This document shows, one piece after another, positions 1-6,367 of a stretch of DNA of 7,408 bases. Positions within the stretch are counted from its first letter, which is position 1, and every line of letters begins with the position of its first letter. The position numbers were made by a program, and so were the translations under genes. The notes under the pieces are model-generated. The model worked only from the letters and a program-made list of their open reading frames with translations, was not told where the DNA came from and did no database searches. Origin of the DNA: Desulfovibrionaceae bacterium (GTDB lineage: Bacteria; Desulfobacterota; Desulfovibrionia; Desulfovibrionales; Desulfovibrionaceae); assembly GCA_017613475.1 (NCBI GenBank), contig JAGADT010000093.1:1-7408 (forward strand), written 5' to 3'.

Positions 1-510
1 AGCCCCACCAAAGGGCGGGTGCTCTTTGAAGGGACGGATCTCGCCGCCCTTGACAGCGATTCCAAGGCCCGGCTGCGCAACAAGCGGCTCGGCTTTGTCT
101 TTCAGTTCCATCATCTGCTGCCGGAATTCAACACGCTTGAAAACGTTGCCATGCAGGCCCTTATTGCCGGCACGCCCCGCGAAGAAGCCCTGGCAAAAGC
201 TGAAAAAGCCCTGGACCGCGTTGGCCTTTCCGACAGGAAAAACCACCAGGTCACAACGCTTTCAGGCGGCGAACGCCAGCGGGCCGCCATTGCCCGCGCC
301 ATCCTGCTTGAACCGGCGGTGCTGCTTGCCGACGAGCCTACGGGCAACCTTGACCAGAAAACCGGCGCCGCCGTCGCTGAACTTCTTATGGATCTCAACC
401 AGTCGCTGCGCATGACGCTTGTGATAGTCACCCACAATTTGGACATGGCCTTTGCCATGCAGCGCTGCCTCGAATTACGGACCGGAGTCCTGTATGAAAA
501 ACACCGCTAA
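1..510 (+). CDS. lolD: Lipoprotein-releasing system ATP-binding protein LolD (5' end missing)
   Basis: This is the ATPase subunit of the LolCDE ABC transporter, which extracts outer-membrane lipoproteins from the inner membrane and hands them to LolA. The reading frame is open from base 1 to a TAA at 508-510, giving 169 visible residues. LolD proteins are about 230 residues, so roughly 45-60 N-terminal residues, including Walker A, lie off the left edge. Visible motifs are the Q-loop in a FVFQFHHLLPEFNTLENVAM-type segment (Gln at 103-105), the ABC signature LSGGERQR (259-282), Walker B LLADEP followed by TGNLD (from about 322), and the H-loop His in VTHN (433-435). The FHHLLPEF stretch after the Q-loop is characteristic of LolD rather than of MacB or FtsE. 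Its 3' end overlaps bamA by 17 bp, which implies co-transcription and probably translational coupling. The lolC/lolE membrane subunit is presumably just upstream, outside the window. Confidence in the family is high; a related LolD-like exporter ATPase is the only alternative. Confidence 0.93.
   Translation, partial: SPTKGRVLFEGTDLAALDSDSKARLRNKRLGFVFQFHHLLPEFNTLENVAMQALIAGTPREEALAKAEKALDRVGLSDRKNHQVTTLSGGERQRAAIARAILLEPAVLLADEPTGNLDQKTGAAVAELLMDLNQSLRMTLVIVTHNLDMAFAMQRCLELRTGVLYEKHR
484..487 (+). promoter_or_regulatory. Shine-Dalgarno GGAG deciding the bamA start
   Basis: GGAG lies 6 nt upstream of the ATG at 494, inside the last codons of lolD. The ATG opens directly onto a signal peptide (MKNTAKISSLLCLLGAF). 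The frame is also open from an earlier ATG at 452, but that start would put 14 residues in front of the signal peptide. Confidence 0.7.
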
Positions 511-3244
511 AATTTCCAGCCTGCTTTGCCTGCTGGGCGCCTTCCTTGCCTTTGCCGCCGTTCCCTGCGCCTTTGCCGCGCCGGCAGCCAGCAGCGTGCT
601 GGTTTTGCCCTTCAAAGGCGAGGGGCCCAACGCTGCCGACGCCGCCAGGGGGCTTCCTGAACTTGTAGCCGGCGCGCTTAAGGAGCAGGGCTTCAGGACA
701 GTTTCCCCCAGCTCGCTGAAAGGTCTCAGCAGCCAGCAGAAAAGCGGCACCATCAGCGCGGAAAATGCGCGCCAGCTGGCCAGGCGGAACGGTGCGGATT
801 ACGCCGTGTACGGCGTTCTCACCAGCGCCGGCGACAGCTTCAGCGTTGACGCCCGCATGGCCTCCGTTAAGGATTCCTCCAGCGCGGCGAGGCCGTATTT
901 TGTGCAGCGCGGGCATTTGGTCGAGCTCAATTCCGCAGCCGGGGAACTCGCCTCCTCCATTGCCGGCAGCCTCCCCGCCCCGGTGAGCGCAGCTCCCGCC
1001 GCAAAGAGCGCCGGCCCGGTAAGCTCGGCGCCCCTCAAGCCAGGGGCCATTGCCGGCGTAAAAATCAACGGGCTGAAAATCCTTGACCCCGATGCCATCC
1101 TCATGCGCCTCAACACCTCAAAAGGCGACGTTGTCAACGAAGACACCATCAACGAGGAAACAAAGCGGCTCTGGGACACCGGCTACTTCAGCGACGTGAA
1201 CGCCAGCGTTGAGCAAACCGGCGAGGGCCGCATGCTGGTCTTTAACGTTGTGGAAAAGCCCCGCATCTCGGACGTTAAGGTCAACGGATCCGACGCTGTC
1301 AGCAAAAGCGATATCCTTTCGGCGATGAGCTCAAAAACAGGCTCCGTGCTGAACGACAAGCTCCTCGCCCAGGATATCCAGAAAGTCACGGACCTCTACC
1401 GCAAAAAAGGCTATTACCTGGCGGAAGTCACCTATCATGTGGAGGAGCGCCCCAACTCTGCGTCAGCCGTCCTCGTGTTTGACGTCAAGGAAGGCAACAA
1501 GCTGTACATCAAGGACGTTTCCATTGACGGGCTTGAAACCATCCGCGAAAAGGACATCAAGAAAGACCTTGCCCTGAAGGAGAGGGGCATGTTCTCCTTC
1601 TTTACCAAGACCGGCGTGCTCCGTGACGAATACATCGAACGCGACACCGCGGCCATCACCGCGTACGGGCTCAACCACGGGTACACGGACATGCAGGTTG
1701 CCGCCCCGGACATCTCCTATGAAGAAGACGGCATCGTCATCAAGTTCCATGTTAAGGAAGGCAGGCAGTACAAGATCGGGGAAATCGCTTTCGGCGGCGA
1801 TCTGATTGACACGCCTGACCGCCTGATGGAAATCATCCAGCTTGACACGCAAAAGGAAAAGGAAGGCTATTTCGCCCTCAACGTCATGCAGGATGACATC
1901 AAGAAACTTACAGACTTCTACGCGGACTACGGCTACGCCTTCGCTTCCGTTACGCCCCAGACAAAGCGCAGCGAAGACGGGGAGCACCTTGATGTCCGCT
2001 ACATGATCGACAAGAAGCAGAAAGTCTATATCCGCCGCGTTAAGACCGAAGGCAACACCCGCACAAGGGACAACGTGATCCTGCGCGAAATGCGGCTTGG
2101 CGACGGCGACCTGCTGGACGGCGCCAAGATCCGCCGCTCCAACGAACGGCTCACCAGGCTCCGCTACTTCTCCGCCATTGACACCGCCCTGGAACCCACT
2201 GGCAACCCGGGTGAAGTTGACGTGAACGTCCGCGTAAAGGAAGACCAGACCGGCAGCGTCATGGGCGGCGTGGGCTATTCCTCCTACAACAAGTTCGGCG
2301 TCACCGCGAGCATTGAGGAACGCAACCTTTTCGGCAAGGGCTACAACCTGAGCCTTACAGGCTTCACCTCAGCCCGCAGCACCTCCCTCGACCTCTCCTT
2401 CATCAACCCGCGCCTCTACGATTCCGACTTCGGCCTGGGCTGGGATGCCTATGTTGTCCGCCAGGAATGGGATGACTTCAACAAAAAGACCCTGGGCAGC
2501 ACCATCCACATCTCCTACCCCATCGGCGAATACACGTCCGTCGGCGTAGGATACCGTCTGGACCGCTACACCCTCTACAATATCCCTGAAACGGCGAGCC
2601 GGGCCTATAAGGAATACGAAGGCAAAAACCTTTCCAGCGTGGCCAGCGCCCGCGTTGTCTACGATTCCACGGACAGCAAGCAGGTGCCCTCCAAGGGCTT
2701 CATCTTCCGCTCGTTCACGGAATACGGCGGCGGCGGGCTCGGCGGCAACGACAACTTCATCAAGCCGCTCATTGAACTGCAGGGCTTCCACTCCATCTTC
2801 AGCAAGAACCATGTCTTCCACTGGAAAGGCCGCCTGGGCGCCGTGTACAAGAACACCAGCAAGCCCGTGCCCGTTTTCGACCGCTTCTTCATCGGCGGCA
2901 TCGACAGCATCCGCGGCTATGACACAGAAGACATTTCCCCGCGCGACCGCGAGTTTGACGATGAAATCGGCGGCGACAGGATGGGCTTCCTGAACCTTGA
3001 ATACATCTGGACCGTTGAACCTGAACTTGGCATTGCCCTTGTGCCCTTCTTTGACATCGGCTTCCAGAACGACTCTGAGCAGAGCAAGGCTTTCACCAAC
3101 TTCAAACGGTCCGTCGGTCTTGAGCTCCGCTGGCGCTCCCCCATGGGCGACCTGCGTTTTGCCTACGGCTATCCGTTGGACAAGAGCGTGCGCGGCGAAA
3201 AGCTGAACGGGCGCTTCGAGTTCTCAATGGGACAGAACTTCTAA
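494..3244 (+). CDS. bamA: Outer membrane protein assembly factor BamA with extra N-terminal domain
   Basis: This is the central Omp85 component of the BAM complex, which folds and inserts beta-barrel proteins into the outer membrane. The protein is 916 residues, about 100 longer than E. coli BamA. Residues 1-29 are a Sec signal peptide ending near AFA-AP. Residues about 31-160 form an extra alpha/beta domain (starting SSVLVLPF and containing ADYAVYGVL), resembling the TolB N-terminal/CsgG/FlgO/LpoB-like fold. An Ala/Pro/Ser linker (161-184) follows. Five POTRA domains lie at roughly 186-254, 256-333, 336-422, 425-507 and 510-582. The barrel spans about 586-916, with the conserved loop-6 motif IRGY at 806-809 (equivalent to VRGF) and a C-terminal beta-signal ending in Phe (FSMGQNF). 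The start at 494 is chosen for its Shine-Dalgarno and the signal peptide. The gene overlaps lolD by 17 bp and is followed by a hairpin. BamA identity is seen directly from domain order; the N-terminal domain's role is unknown. Confidence 0.96.
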   Translation: MKNTAKISSLLCLLGAFLAFAAVPCAFAAPAASSVLVLPFKGEGPNAADAARGLPELVAGALKEQGFRTVSPSSLKGLSSQQKSGTISAENARQLARRNGADYAVYGVLTSAGDSFSVDARMASVKDSSSAARPYFVQRGHLVELNSAAGELASSIAGSLPAPVSAAPAAKSAGPVSSAPLKPGAIAGVKINGLKILDPDAILMRLNTSKGDVVNEDTINEETKRLWDTGYFSDVNASVEQTGEGRMLVFNVVEKPRISDVKVNGSDAVSKSDILSAMSSKTGSVLNDKLLAQDIQKVTDLYRKKGYYLAEVTYHVEERPNSASAVLVFDVKEGNKLYIKDVSIDGLETIREKDIKKDLALKERGMFSFFTKTGVLRDEYIERDTAAITAYGLNHGYTDMQVAAPDISYEEDGIVIKFHVKEGRQYKIGEIAFGGDLIDTPDRLMEIIQLDTQKEKEGYFALNVMQDDIKKLTDFYADYGYAFASVTPQTKRSEDGEHLDVRYMIDKKQKVYIRRVKTEGNTRTRDNVILREMRLGDGDLLDGAKIRRSNERLTRLRYFSAIDTALEPTGNPGEVDVNVRVKEDQTGSVMGGVGYSSYNKFGVTASIEERNLFGKGYNLSLTGFTSARSTSLDLSFINPRLYDSDFGLGWDAYVVRQEWDDFNKKTLGSTIHISYPIGEYTSVGVGYRLDRYTLYNIPETASRAYKEYEGKNLSSVASARVVYDSTDSKQVPSKGFIFRSFTEYGGGGLGGNDNFIKPLIELQGFHSIFSKNHVFHWKGRLGAVYKNTSKPVPVFDRFFIGGIDSIRGYDTEDISPRDREFDDEIGGDRMGFLNLEYIWTVEPELGIALVPFFDIGFQNDSEQSKAFTNFKRSVGLELRWRSPMGDLRFAYGYPLDKSVRGEKLNGRFEFSMGQNF

Positions 3245-3254
3245 AAACGTCTGA

Positions 3255-3287
3255 CGCGCCGGAGGGCCAGCCTCTCCGGCGCGCTTT
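3255..3287 (+). terminator. GC-rich hairpin after bamA, possible intrinsic terminator
   Basis: A perfect 10-bp stem (CGCGCCGGAG at 3255-3264 with CTCCGGCGCG at 3274-3283) closes a 9-nt loop and starts 10 nt after the bamA stop codon. The following tract is only CTTT, so termination may be partial. A smaller 6-bp hairpin (GCCCAG 3289-3294 / CTGGGC 3307-3312) sits directly behind it. Confidence 0.55.
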
Positions 3288-3382
3288 CGCCCAGGCTGCG
3301 GGCTGGCTGGGCATTGCCGTTCACCGCAAGGCTCATGCAGCCGCCAGATACCGCGCATTTCATCGCGGCGTCCGTAATTGCC

Positions 3383-3410
3383 TGTGCTTCCCCGAAAACG
3401 CTGAAGCACA
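3383..3410. repeat. Perfect 8-bp inverted repeat with 12-nt spacer
   Basis: TGTGCTTC at 3383-3390 is the exact reverse complement of GAAGCACA at 3403-3410. The dyad lies 12 nt upstream of the -10-like CATAAT and covers where a -35 element would be. It could be an operator for a dimeric regulator or an RNA hairpin in a read-through transcript. The dyad is seen directly; any function is inferred. Confidence 0.45.
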
Positions 3411-3428
3411 AGCCAGCAGCGCCATAAT
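3401..3428 (+). promoter_or_regulatory. Weak sigma-70-type promoter candidate for the amidase gene
   Basis: CATAAT at 3423-3428 matches TATAAT at five of six positions. The best -35 at usable spacing is CTGAAG (3401-3406, 16-nt spacer), which matches TTGACA at only three positions. The predicted start near 3435 would leave a leader of about 30 nt before the ATG at 3464. The placement after a terminator-like hairpin favours a promoter here, but the -35 is poor. Confidence 0.27.
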
Positions 3429-3463
3429 CCAGGGATTTCTCCTTCAGCTTTCACGGCAGCATC

Positions 3464-5158
3464 ATGCGCTTACGTTTCTTTTTTGCACTCCTGCTCTGCC
3501 TTTTCGCCGTCCTGAACGGCCCGCAGGCAAGCCATGCCGCCGCCGCACCTTCACAGGAGCAGCTCTACAGCTCAGCCTGCTCCCGCCTCACCGCGCTGGA
3601 ACGCAATCCAGGCCTCGCAAAATTCAGGGACCGCTGGCTTGGCCCCATCAGGCAGCTCGATGAGCTTTACGAGCAAAGCGCCAATTCCCCCCTGCGTCCG
3701 GATATCCTGTTCCAGTCCGCAAGGGGATACAGGGGGCTCTTCGGCTCCTCCCACAGCAAAGACGACGCTGACCAGGCCGTGCAGCGCTTACTCCGCCTGG
3801 CCGCCGACTATCCAGGCCATCCCAAAGCCGCCGAGGCCCTGCTTTCCGCAGCCCGCCTGAAAAGCTCCGTTTTCAAGGCCCATGCGGACGCCCGCAGGAT
3901 ACTGGAGCAAATCCAAAAGCAATATGCCGGCAGCAGCACTGCCAAAAACGCCGCAAGGCTTCTTGCCCAGCTTCCTGCCGGTAATGAGGCTTCCCCTCCC
4001 GGAAAAGCCTCATCCCCCTCAGCCCCTCCCAATGACGCGGAAGGCCTGAAAGTCACCGCCATTTCCTGGTCCTCGCGCCCCGCATCCGCCCAATTCGCAA
4101 TCACGTTGTCAACGCAGACCCCCTGGGCGGCCTTTTCGCAAAAGAAATCAGCAAAAGGCGACCAGCCTGCCCGCCTGGTCATTGAACTGCCGGAAACCGT
4201 GCCCGCCCAGAAGCTCCCGCAGGGCGCGCGCTGCGGGCACGGCATTTTCAGGCGCATGCAGGTCAGCCTCAATGCTGCCGGGACAACCCGCATCATCCTG
4301 GACTTTTCTGACTTCAGAAGCTTTACCGTCACAGAAAAAGGCAATGCCCTCATTATCAACGTTTCAAACACGCTCCAGGGGGCTGCCGGCGCTGTGCCTA
4401 TCGGCCAAAACCTGGGATCAGGCGGAAGGGCCAATCCCCGCCCCATAAGCTCCGAGGGCGACCTTGCCAGGCTGCCGGGCCTTCCGGTAAAGACGATTGT
4501 GCTGGATGCCGGGCACGGCGGAAACGACGGCGGGACCGCGCATTTTGACCTCATTGAAAAAAACATCACGCTTGATACGACGCAGCGTGTTGCCAGGTAC
4601 CTGCGGAGAGCCGGCTTAAAAATACAGTTTACCCGCGACAGGGACACCCGCGTTGAGCTTGAGGAGCGCACCCGCATTGCCAACAGGGTTGGCGCAGACC
4701 TCTTTGTTTCCATCCACGTCAATGCCAACCAGCGGGAAGCCTGCTCCGGCTTTGAATGCTACTACCTCAACTATTCCAGCAGCAGATCCAGCTCCCGCGT
4801 CGCCAGCACGGAAAATACCGCTTCAGGACGCAACGAAAACGAGCTGCGCAGCCTCATCAAAGGCGTCGCCATCAACTCCAGGACGCACAAATCCCGCCTG
4901 CTCGCCCACTGCATTCAGTCCGCGGCGCTCAGCTACGTTAAGTCCCAGCGCTACCCCCTGCGCAACGGCGGCGTCCGCTCCGCCCCGTTCTGGGTGCTTG
5001 TGGGCACCCAAATGCCCGCCGTGCTGATTGAAATCGGCTACTGCACCAACCCCGATGAAGCCAAAAAGCTTGGCAGCGAACAGTACCGGGAAGTGCTTGC
5101 CCGCGGCATTGCCGAAGGCATCAAAAACTATGTGAAAAACCTCACGAAATCCAAATAG
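3464..5158 (+). CDS. Secreted N-acetylmuramoyl-L-alanine amidase (TPR-like + AMIN + Amidase_3)
   Basis: This is a periplasmic zinc amidase that cuts the bond between N-acetylmuramic acid and the stem peptide, of the AmiA/B/C type used for daughter-cell separation. It has 564 residues. Residues 1-26 are a Sec-like signal peptide (MRLRFFFALLLCLFAVL, then ASHAAA); no twin-arginine motif is seen, unlike E. coli AmiA and AmiC. Residues 32-170 are helical TPR-like repeats similar to those of YbgF/BamD proteins. A Ser/Pro-rich linker (172-193) precedes an AMIN domain (about 195-302), which in this family binds peptidoglycan and targets the septum. A Gly-rich linker leads to the Amidase_3 domain (about 342-560). 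Expected zinc ligands are His351 (DAGHGG), Glu365 (LIEKN) and His418 (SIHVNAN); the catalytic Glu is Glu523 (LIEIGYCTN). The ATG at 3464 has no good Shine-Dalgarno, but the frame upstream closes at 3425-3427 without another start. A strong terminator follows. Closest named family is AmiC, but orthology is not certain. Confidence 0.93.
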   Translation: MRLRFFFALLLCLFAVLNGPQASHAAAAPSQEQLYSSACSRLTALERNPGLAKFRDRWLGPIRQLDELYEQSANSPLRPDILFQSARGYRGLFGSSHSKDDADQAVQRLLRLAADYPGHPKAAEALLSAARLKSSVFKAHADARRILEQIQKQYAGSSTAKNAARLLAQLPAGNEASPPGKASSPSAPPNDAEGLKVTAISWSSRPASAQFAITLSTQTPWAAFSQKKSAKGDQPARLVIELPETVPAQKLPQGARCGHGIFRRMQVSLNAAGTTRIILDFSDFRSFTVTEKGNALIINVSNTLQGAAGAVPIGQNLGSGGRANPRPISSEGDLARLPGLPVKTIVLDAGHGGNDGGTAHFDLIEKNITLDTTQRVARYLRRAGLKIQFTRDRDTRVELEERTRIANRVGADLFVSIHVNANQREACSGFECYYLNYSSSRSSSRVASTENTASGRNENELRSLIKGVAINSRTHKSRLLAHCIQSAALSYVKSQRYPLRNGGVRSAPFWVLVGTQMPAVLIEIGYCTNPDEAKKLGSEQYREVLARGIAEGIKNYVKNLTKSK

Positions 5159-5171
5159 CACGCAGCGCACA

Positions 5172-5204
5172 AAAAAACGCGGGGCTTTAAGTCCCGCGTT
5201 TTTT
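5172..5204. terminator. Bidirectional Rho-independent terminator between convergent genes
   Basis: A hairpin with a GC-rich core (CGCGGGGC at 5178-5185 with GTCCCGCG at 5191-5198, one G-U pair, loop TTTAA) is flanked by an A tract (5171-5177) and a T tract (5199-5204). It therefore works in both directions: for the amidase gene ending at 5158 and for the minus-strand deacylase gene ending at 5235. A second small hairpin (GCGCC 5205-5209 / GGCGC 5215-5219) lies immediately to its right. Confidence 0.9.
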
Positions 5205-5234
5205 GCGCCATGACGGCGCCGCTTACTATTTCCC

Positions 5235-5714
5235 TCAGCCCTGGCAAATATCCGCAAAAAAACCGTCCACGGCTTTGGCCAGGTCCTCAGGCTTCAGGAT
5301 AAACTGCAGCCCCCTCTTCCCGGCGGAAACATAAATGCGGTCGTAGAGCTGGGCCGTTTCATGGATGACCACGGGATAGTTTTTTTTCCCGCCGACAGGG
5401 GAACACCCGCCCCGCATGTAGCCAGTTAAGGGCAAAACCTCTTTCAACGGAACCATTTCCGCGCTTTTGTTGCCCGTTACGGCTGCCACCCGCTTCAAAT
5501 TAAGCTCAGCCGCGGCGGGGATGCAGGTCATCCAGATGCCGCCGGGCGTTGTGCACACAACCAGGGTCTTGAACACGGTCTCAGGATCGGCGTTCAGCTC
5601 ATGCGCGGCCCGCACGGCGGAAAGGTCCTCCAGGTCAGGCGTAAATTCGGCCAGCTCATACGGAATGCCAAGCCCGTCCAGCACCCTTGCGGCGTTTGTT
5701 TTCTTTACCGGCAT
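5235..5714 (-). CDS. ybaK: Cys-tRNA(Pro)/Cys-tRNA(Cys) deacylase, YbaK/EbsC family
   Basis: This is a cytoplasmic trans-editing enzyme that hydrolyses Cys-tRNA(Pro) formed when prolyl-tRNA synthetase mischarges cysteine. At 159 residues it has the usual length for stand-alone YbaK. The single INS/YbaK domain spans nearly the whole protein. Visible signatures are FKTLVV with Lys49, corresponding to the essential lysine of characterised YbaK proteins, and GYMRGGCSPVGGKK (98-111), the conserved glycine-rich substrate-pocket segment. The ATG (5714-5712) has a strong AGGAGG 8 nt upstream. It overlaps the end of the DedA-family gene by 10 bp and is the last gene of the minus-strand operon, ending 31 nt before the bidirectional terminator. 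A run of eight A residues (5380-5387 on the minus strand) falls in the Lys110-Lys111-Asn112 codons. Family assignment is firm; discrimination from ProX or other YbaK-like editing proteins rests on the pocket motif. Confidence 0.92.
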   Translation of the reverse strand: MPVKKTNAARVLDGLGIPYELAEFTPDLEDLSAVRAAHELNADPETVFKTLVVCTTPGGIWMTCIPAAAELNLKRVAAVTGNKSAEMVPLKEVLPLTGYMRGGCSPVGGKKNYPVVIHETAQLYDRIYVSAGKRGLQFILKPEDLAKAVDGFFADICQG

Positions 5715-6367
5715 CGCCTGGCCCTCCTGCGCAAGCGCGAACGCACAACGCCGTACAGGATCGGCAGCAGTGAAACCGCGATAATGCCATAGACCATCAG
5801 GCTGAAATGCGTTTTAAACAACGGGATATTCCCAAAGAAATGCCCGGCGGAAACCAACAGCGCCACCCACAGCACAGCGCCGCTGATATTGAAGGACAAA
5901 AAGCGCACGGGGTGCATTAAGGCCACTCCGGCCACAAAGGGCGCAAAGGTCCGCACCACAGGGACAAAGCGGGCCAGAATAATGGCCTTTCCGCCATGCA
6001 GCCGGTAAAAGGCGTGCGCCTTTAAGAGATGCCGCTTGTTCAGCCAACGGTTATTGCGGTGAAAAATGGAGGGCCCGGTCAGGCGCCCGATTTCGTAATT
6101 CACGGCATCCCCGATGACCGCAGCGGCAAGGAGCACGGCCATGGCCAACGTATAGCTCAACAAGCCTGCGCCGGAAAGGGCGCCGGCGGCAAAGAGCAAT
6201 GAATCGCCGGGGAGAAACGGGGTGACAACCAGCCCCGTTTCGCAAAACACCACGAAAAAGAGGATGACGTACAGCCACGCCCCATACTGCTGTACAAGGG
6301 CAAAGAGGTGCTGGTCAATGTGCAGCACAAAGGAAATGATAAAAGAGAATACCGAAGGATCGCTCAT
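5705..6367 (-). CDS. DedA-family inner membrane protein (SNARE-associated/VTT domain)
   Basis: This is a polytopic inner-membrane protein of the DedA family. Members are linked to proton-dependent transport, membrane-potential homeostasis and, for some, undecaprenyl-phosphate or phospholipid translocation. The protein has 220 residues, close to the family norm. Residues 30-65 hold the signature FFVVFCETGLVVTPFLPGDSL; Glu43 and Asp55 align with the acidic residues reported essential in E. coli YqjA. ARFVPVVRTFAPFVAG (132-147) carries Arg133 and Arg139, matching the conserved arginine pair. Hydrophobic segments lie near 30-48, 55-87, 143-175 and 187-208, and the C-terminus is arginine-rich (RSRLRRRARRCR), consistent with a cytosolic tail. 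Its ATG overlaps the upstream stop as ATGA, with an AAGG-containing region as a modest Shine-Dalgarno; its own end overlaps ybaK. It looks nearest to the YqjA/YghB/YohD group, but I cannot name the subgroup or its substrate. Confidence 0.92.
   Translation of the reverse strand: MSDPSVFSFIISFVLHIDQHLFALVQQYGAWLYVILFFVVFCETGLVVTPFLPGDSLLFAAGALSGAGLLSYTLAMAVLLAAAVIGDAVNYEIGRLTGPSIFHRNNRWLNKRHLLKAHAFYRLHGGKAIILARFVPVVRTFAPFVAGVALMHPVRFLSFNISGAVLWVALLVSAGHFFGNIPLFKTHFSLMVYGIIAVSLLPILYGVVRSRLRRRARRCR
5723..5728 (-). promoter_or_regulatory. Shine-Dalgarno AGGAGG of the ybaK gene
   Basis: A full AGGAGG on the minus strand lies 8 nt before the ATG at 5714, within the arginine-rich C-terminal codons of the upstream DedA-family gene. 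It fixes the ybaK start and allows efficient reinitiation across the 10-bp overlap. Confidence 0.75.

Larger units (their letters stand above)
3245..3463. other. Intergenic region between bamA and the amidase gene
   Basis: This gap of 219 bp contains the hairpin at 3255-3287, a second short hairpin at 3289-3312, the inverted repeat at 3383-3410 and a -10-like CATAAT at 3423-3428. No coding sequence is convincing here: the only short plus-strand ORF is 30 codons (3335-3427), and it shows no family likeness. There is no room for an ompH/skp gene, which often follows bamA in proteobacteria. Confidence 0.6.

Noticed and set aside
452..493. Upstream ATG at 452 as the bamA start
   Set aside because: It would add 14 residues ahead of a normal signal peptide and lies deep inside lolD. 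The ATG at 494 has its own GGAG at a good distance.
1463..1987. Minus-strand open frame (174 codons) inside bamA
   Set aside because: It is antisense to the POTRA region of bamA, has no family likeness or ribosome site, and is explained by codon bias.
3383..3410. CRP/FNR-type binding site reading of TGTG...CACA
   Set aside because: The consensus half-sites are separated by about 6 nt, whereas here TGTG and CACA are 20 nt apart, so the dyad does not fit that family.
3335..3427. 30-codon plus-strand ORF in the bamA-amidase gap
   Set aside because: The AAGG before it is only 3 nt from the ATG, the peptide has no recognisable feature, and the frame is simply a chance open stretch continuing from the bamA stop.
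3224..3454. 76-codon minus-strand ORF across the bamA end and the gap
   Set aside because: It runs through the bamA terminator-like hairpin and the end of bamA, has no family likeness, and would have no clear promoter or ribosome site.
3808..4728. Long minus-strand open frame (306 codons) opposite the amidase gene
   Set aside because: It lies wholly antisense to a gene with clear catalytic motifs. Its translation is rich in Arg, Ser and Ala with no recognisable domain; such frames are common in GC-rich codon-biased DNA.
4773..4800. AGC/TCC-rich stretch in the amidase gene as a simple repeat
   Set aside because: It encodes a short SSSRSSSR segment with mixed codons, not a true tandem repeat; it is likely just a flexible loop.
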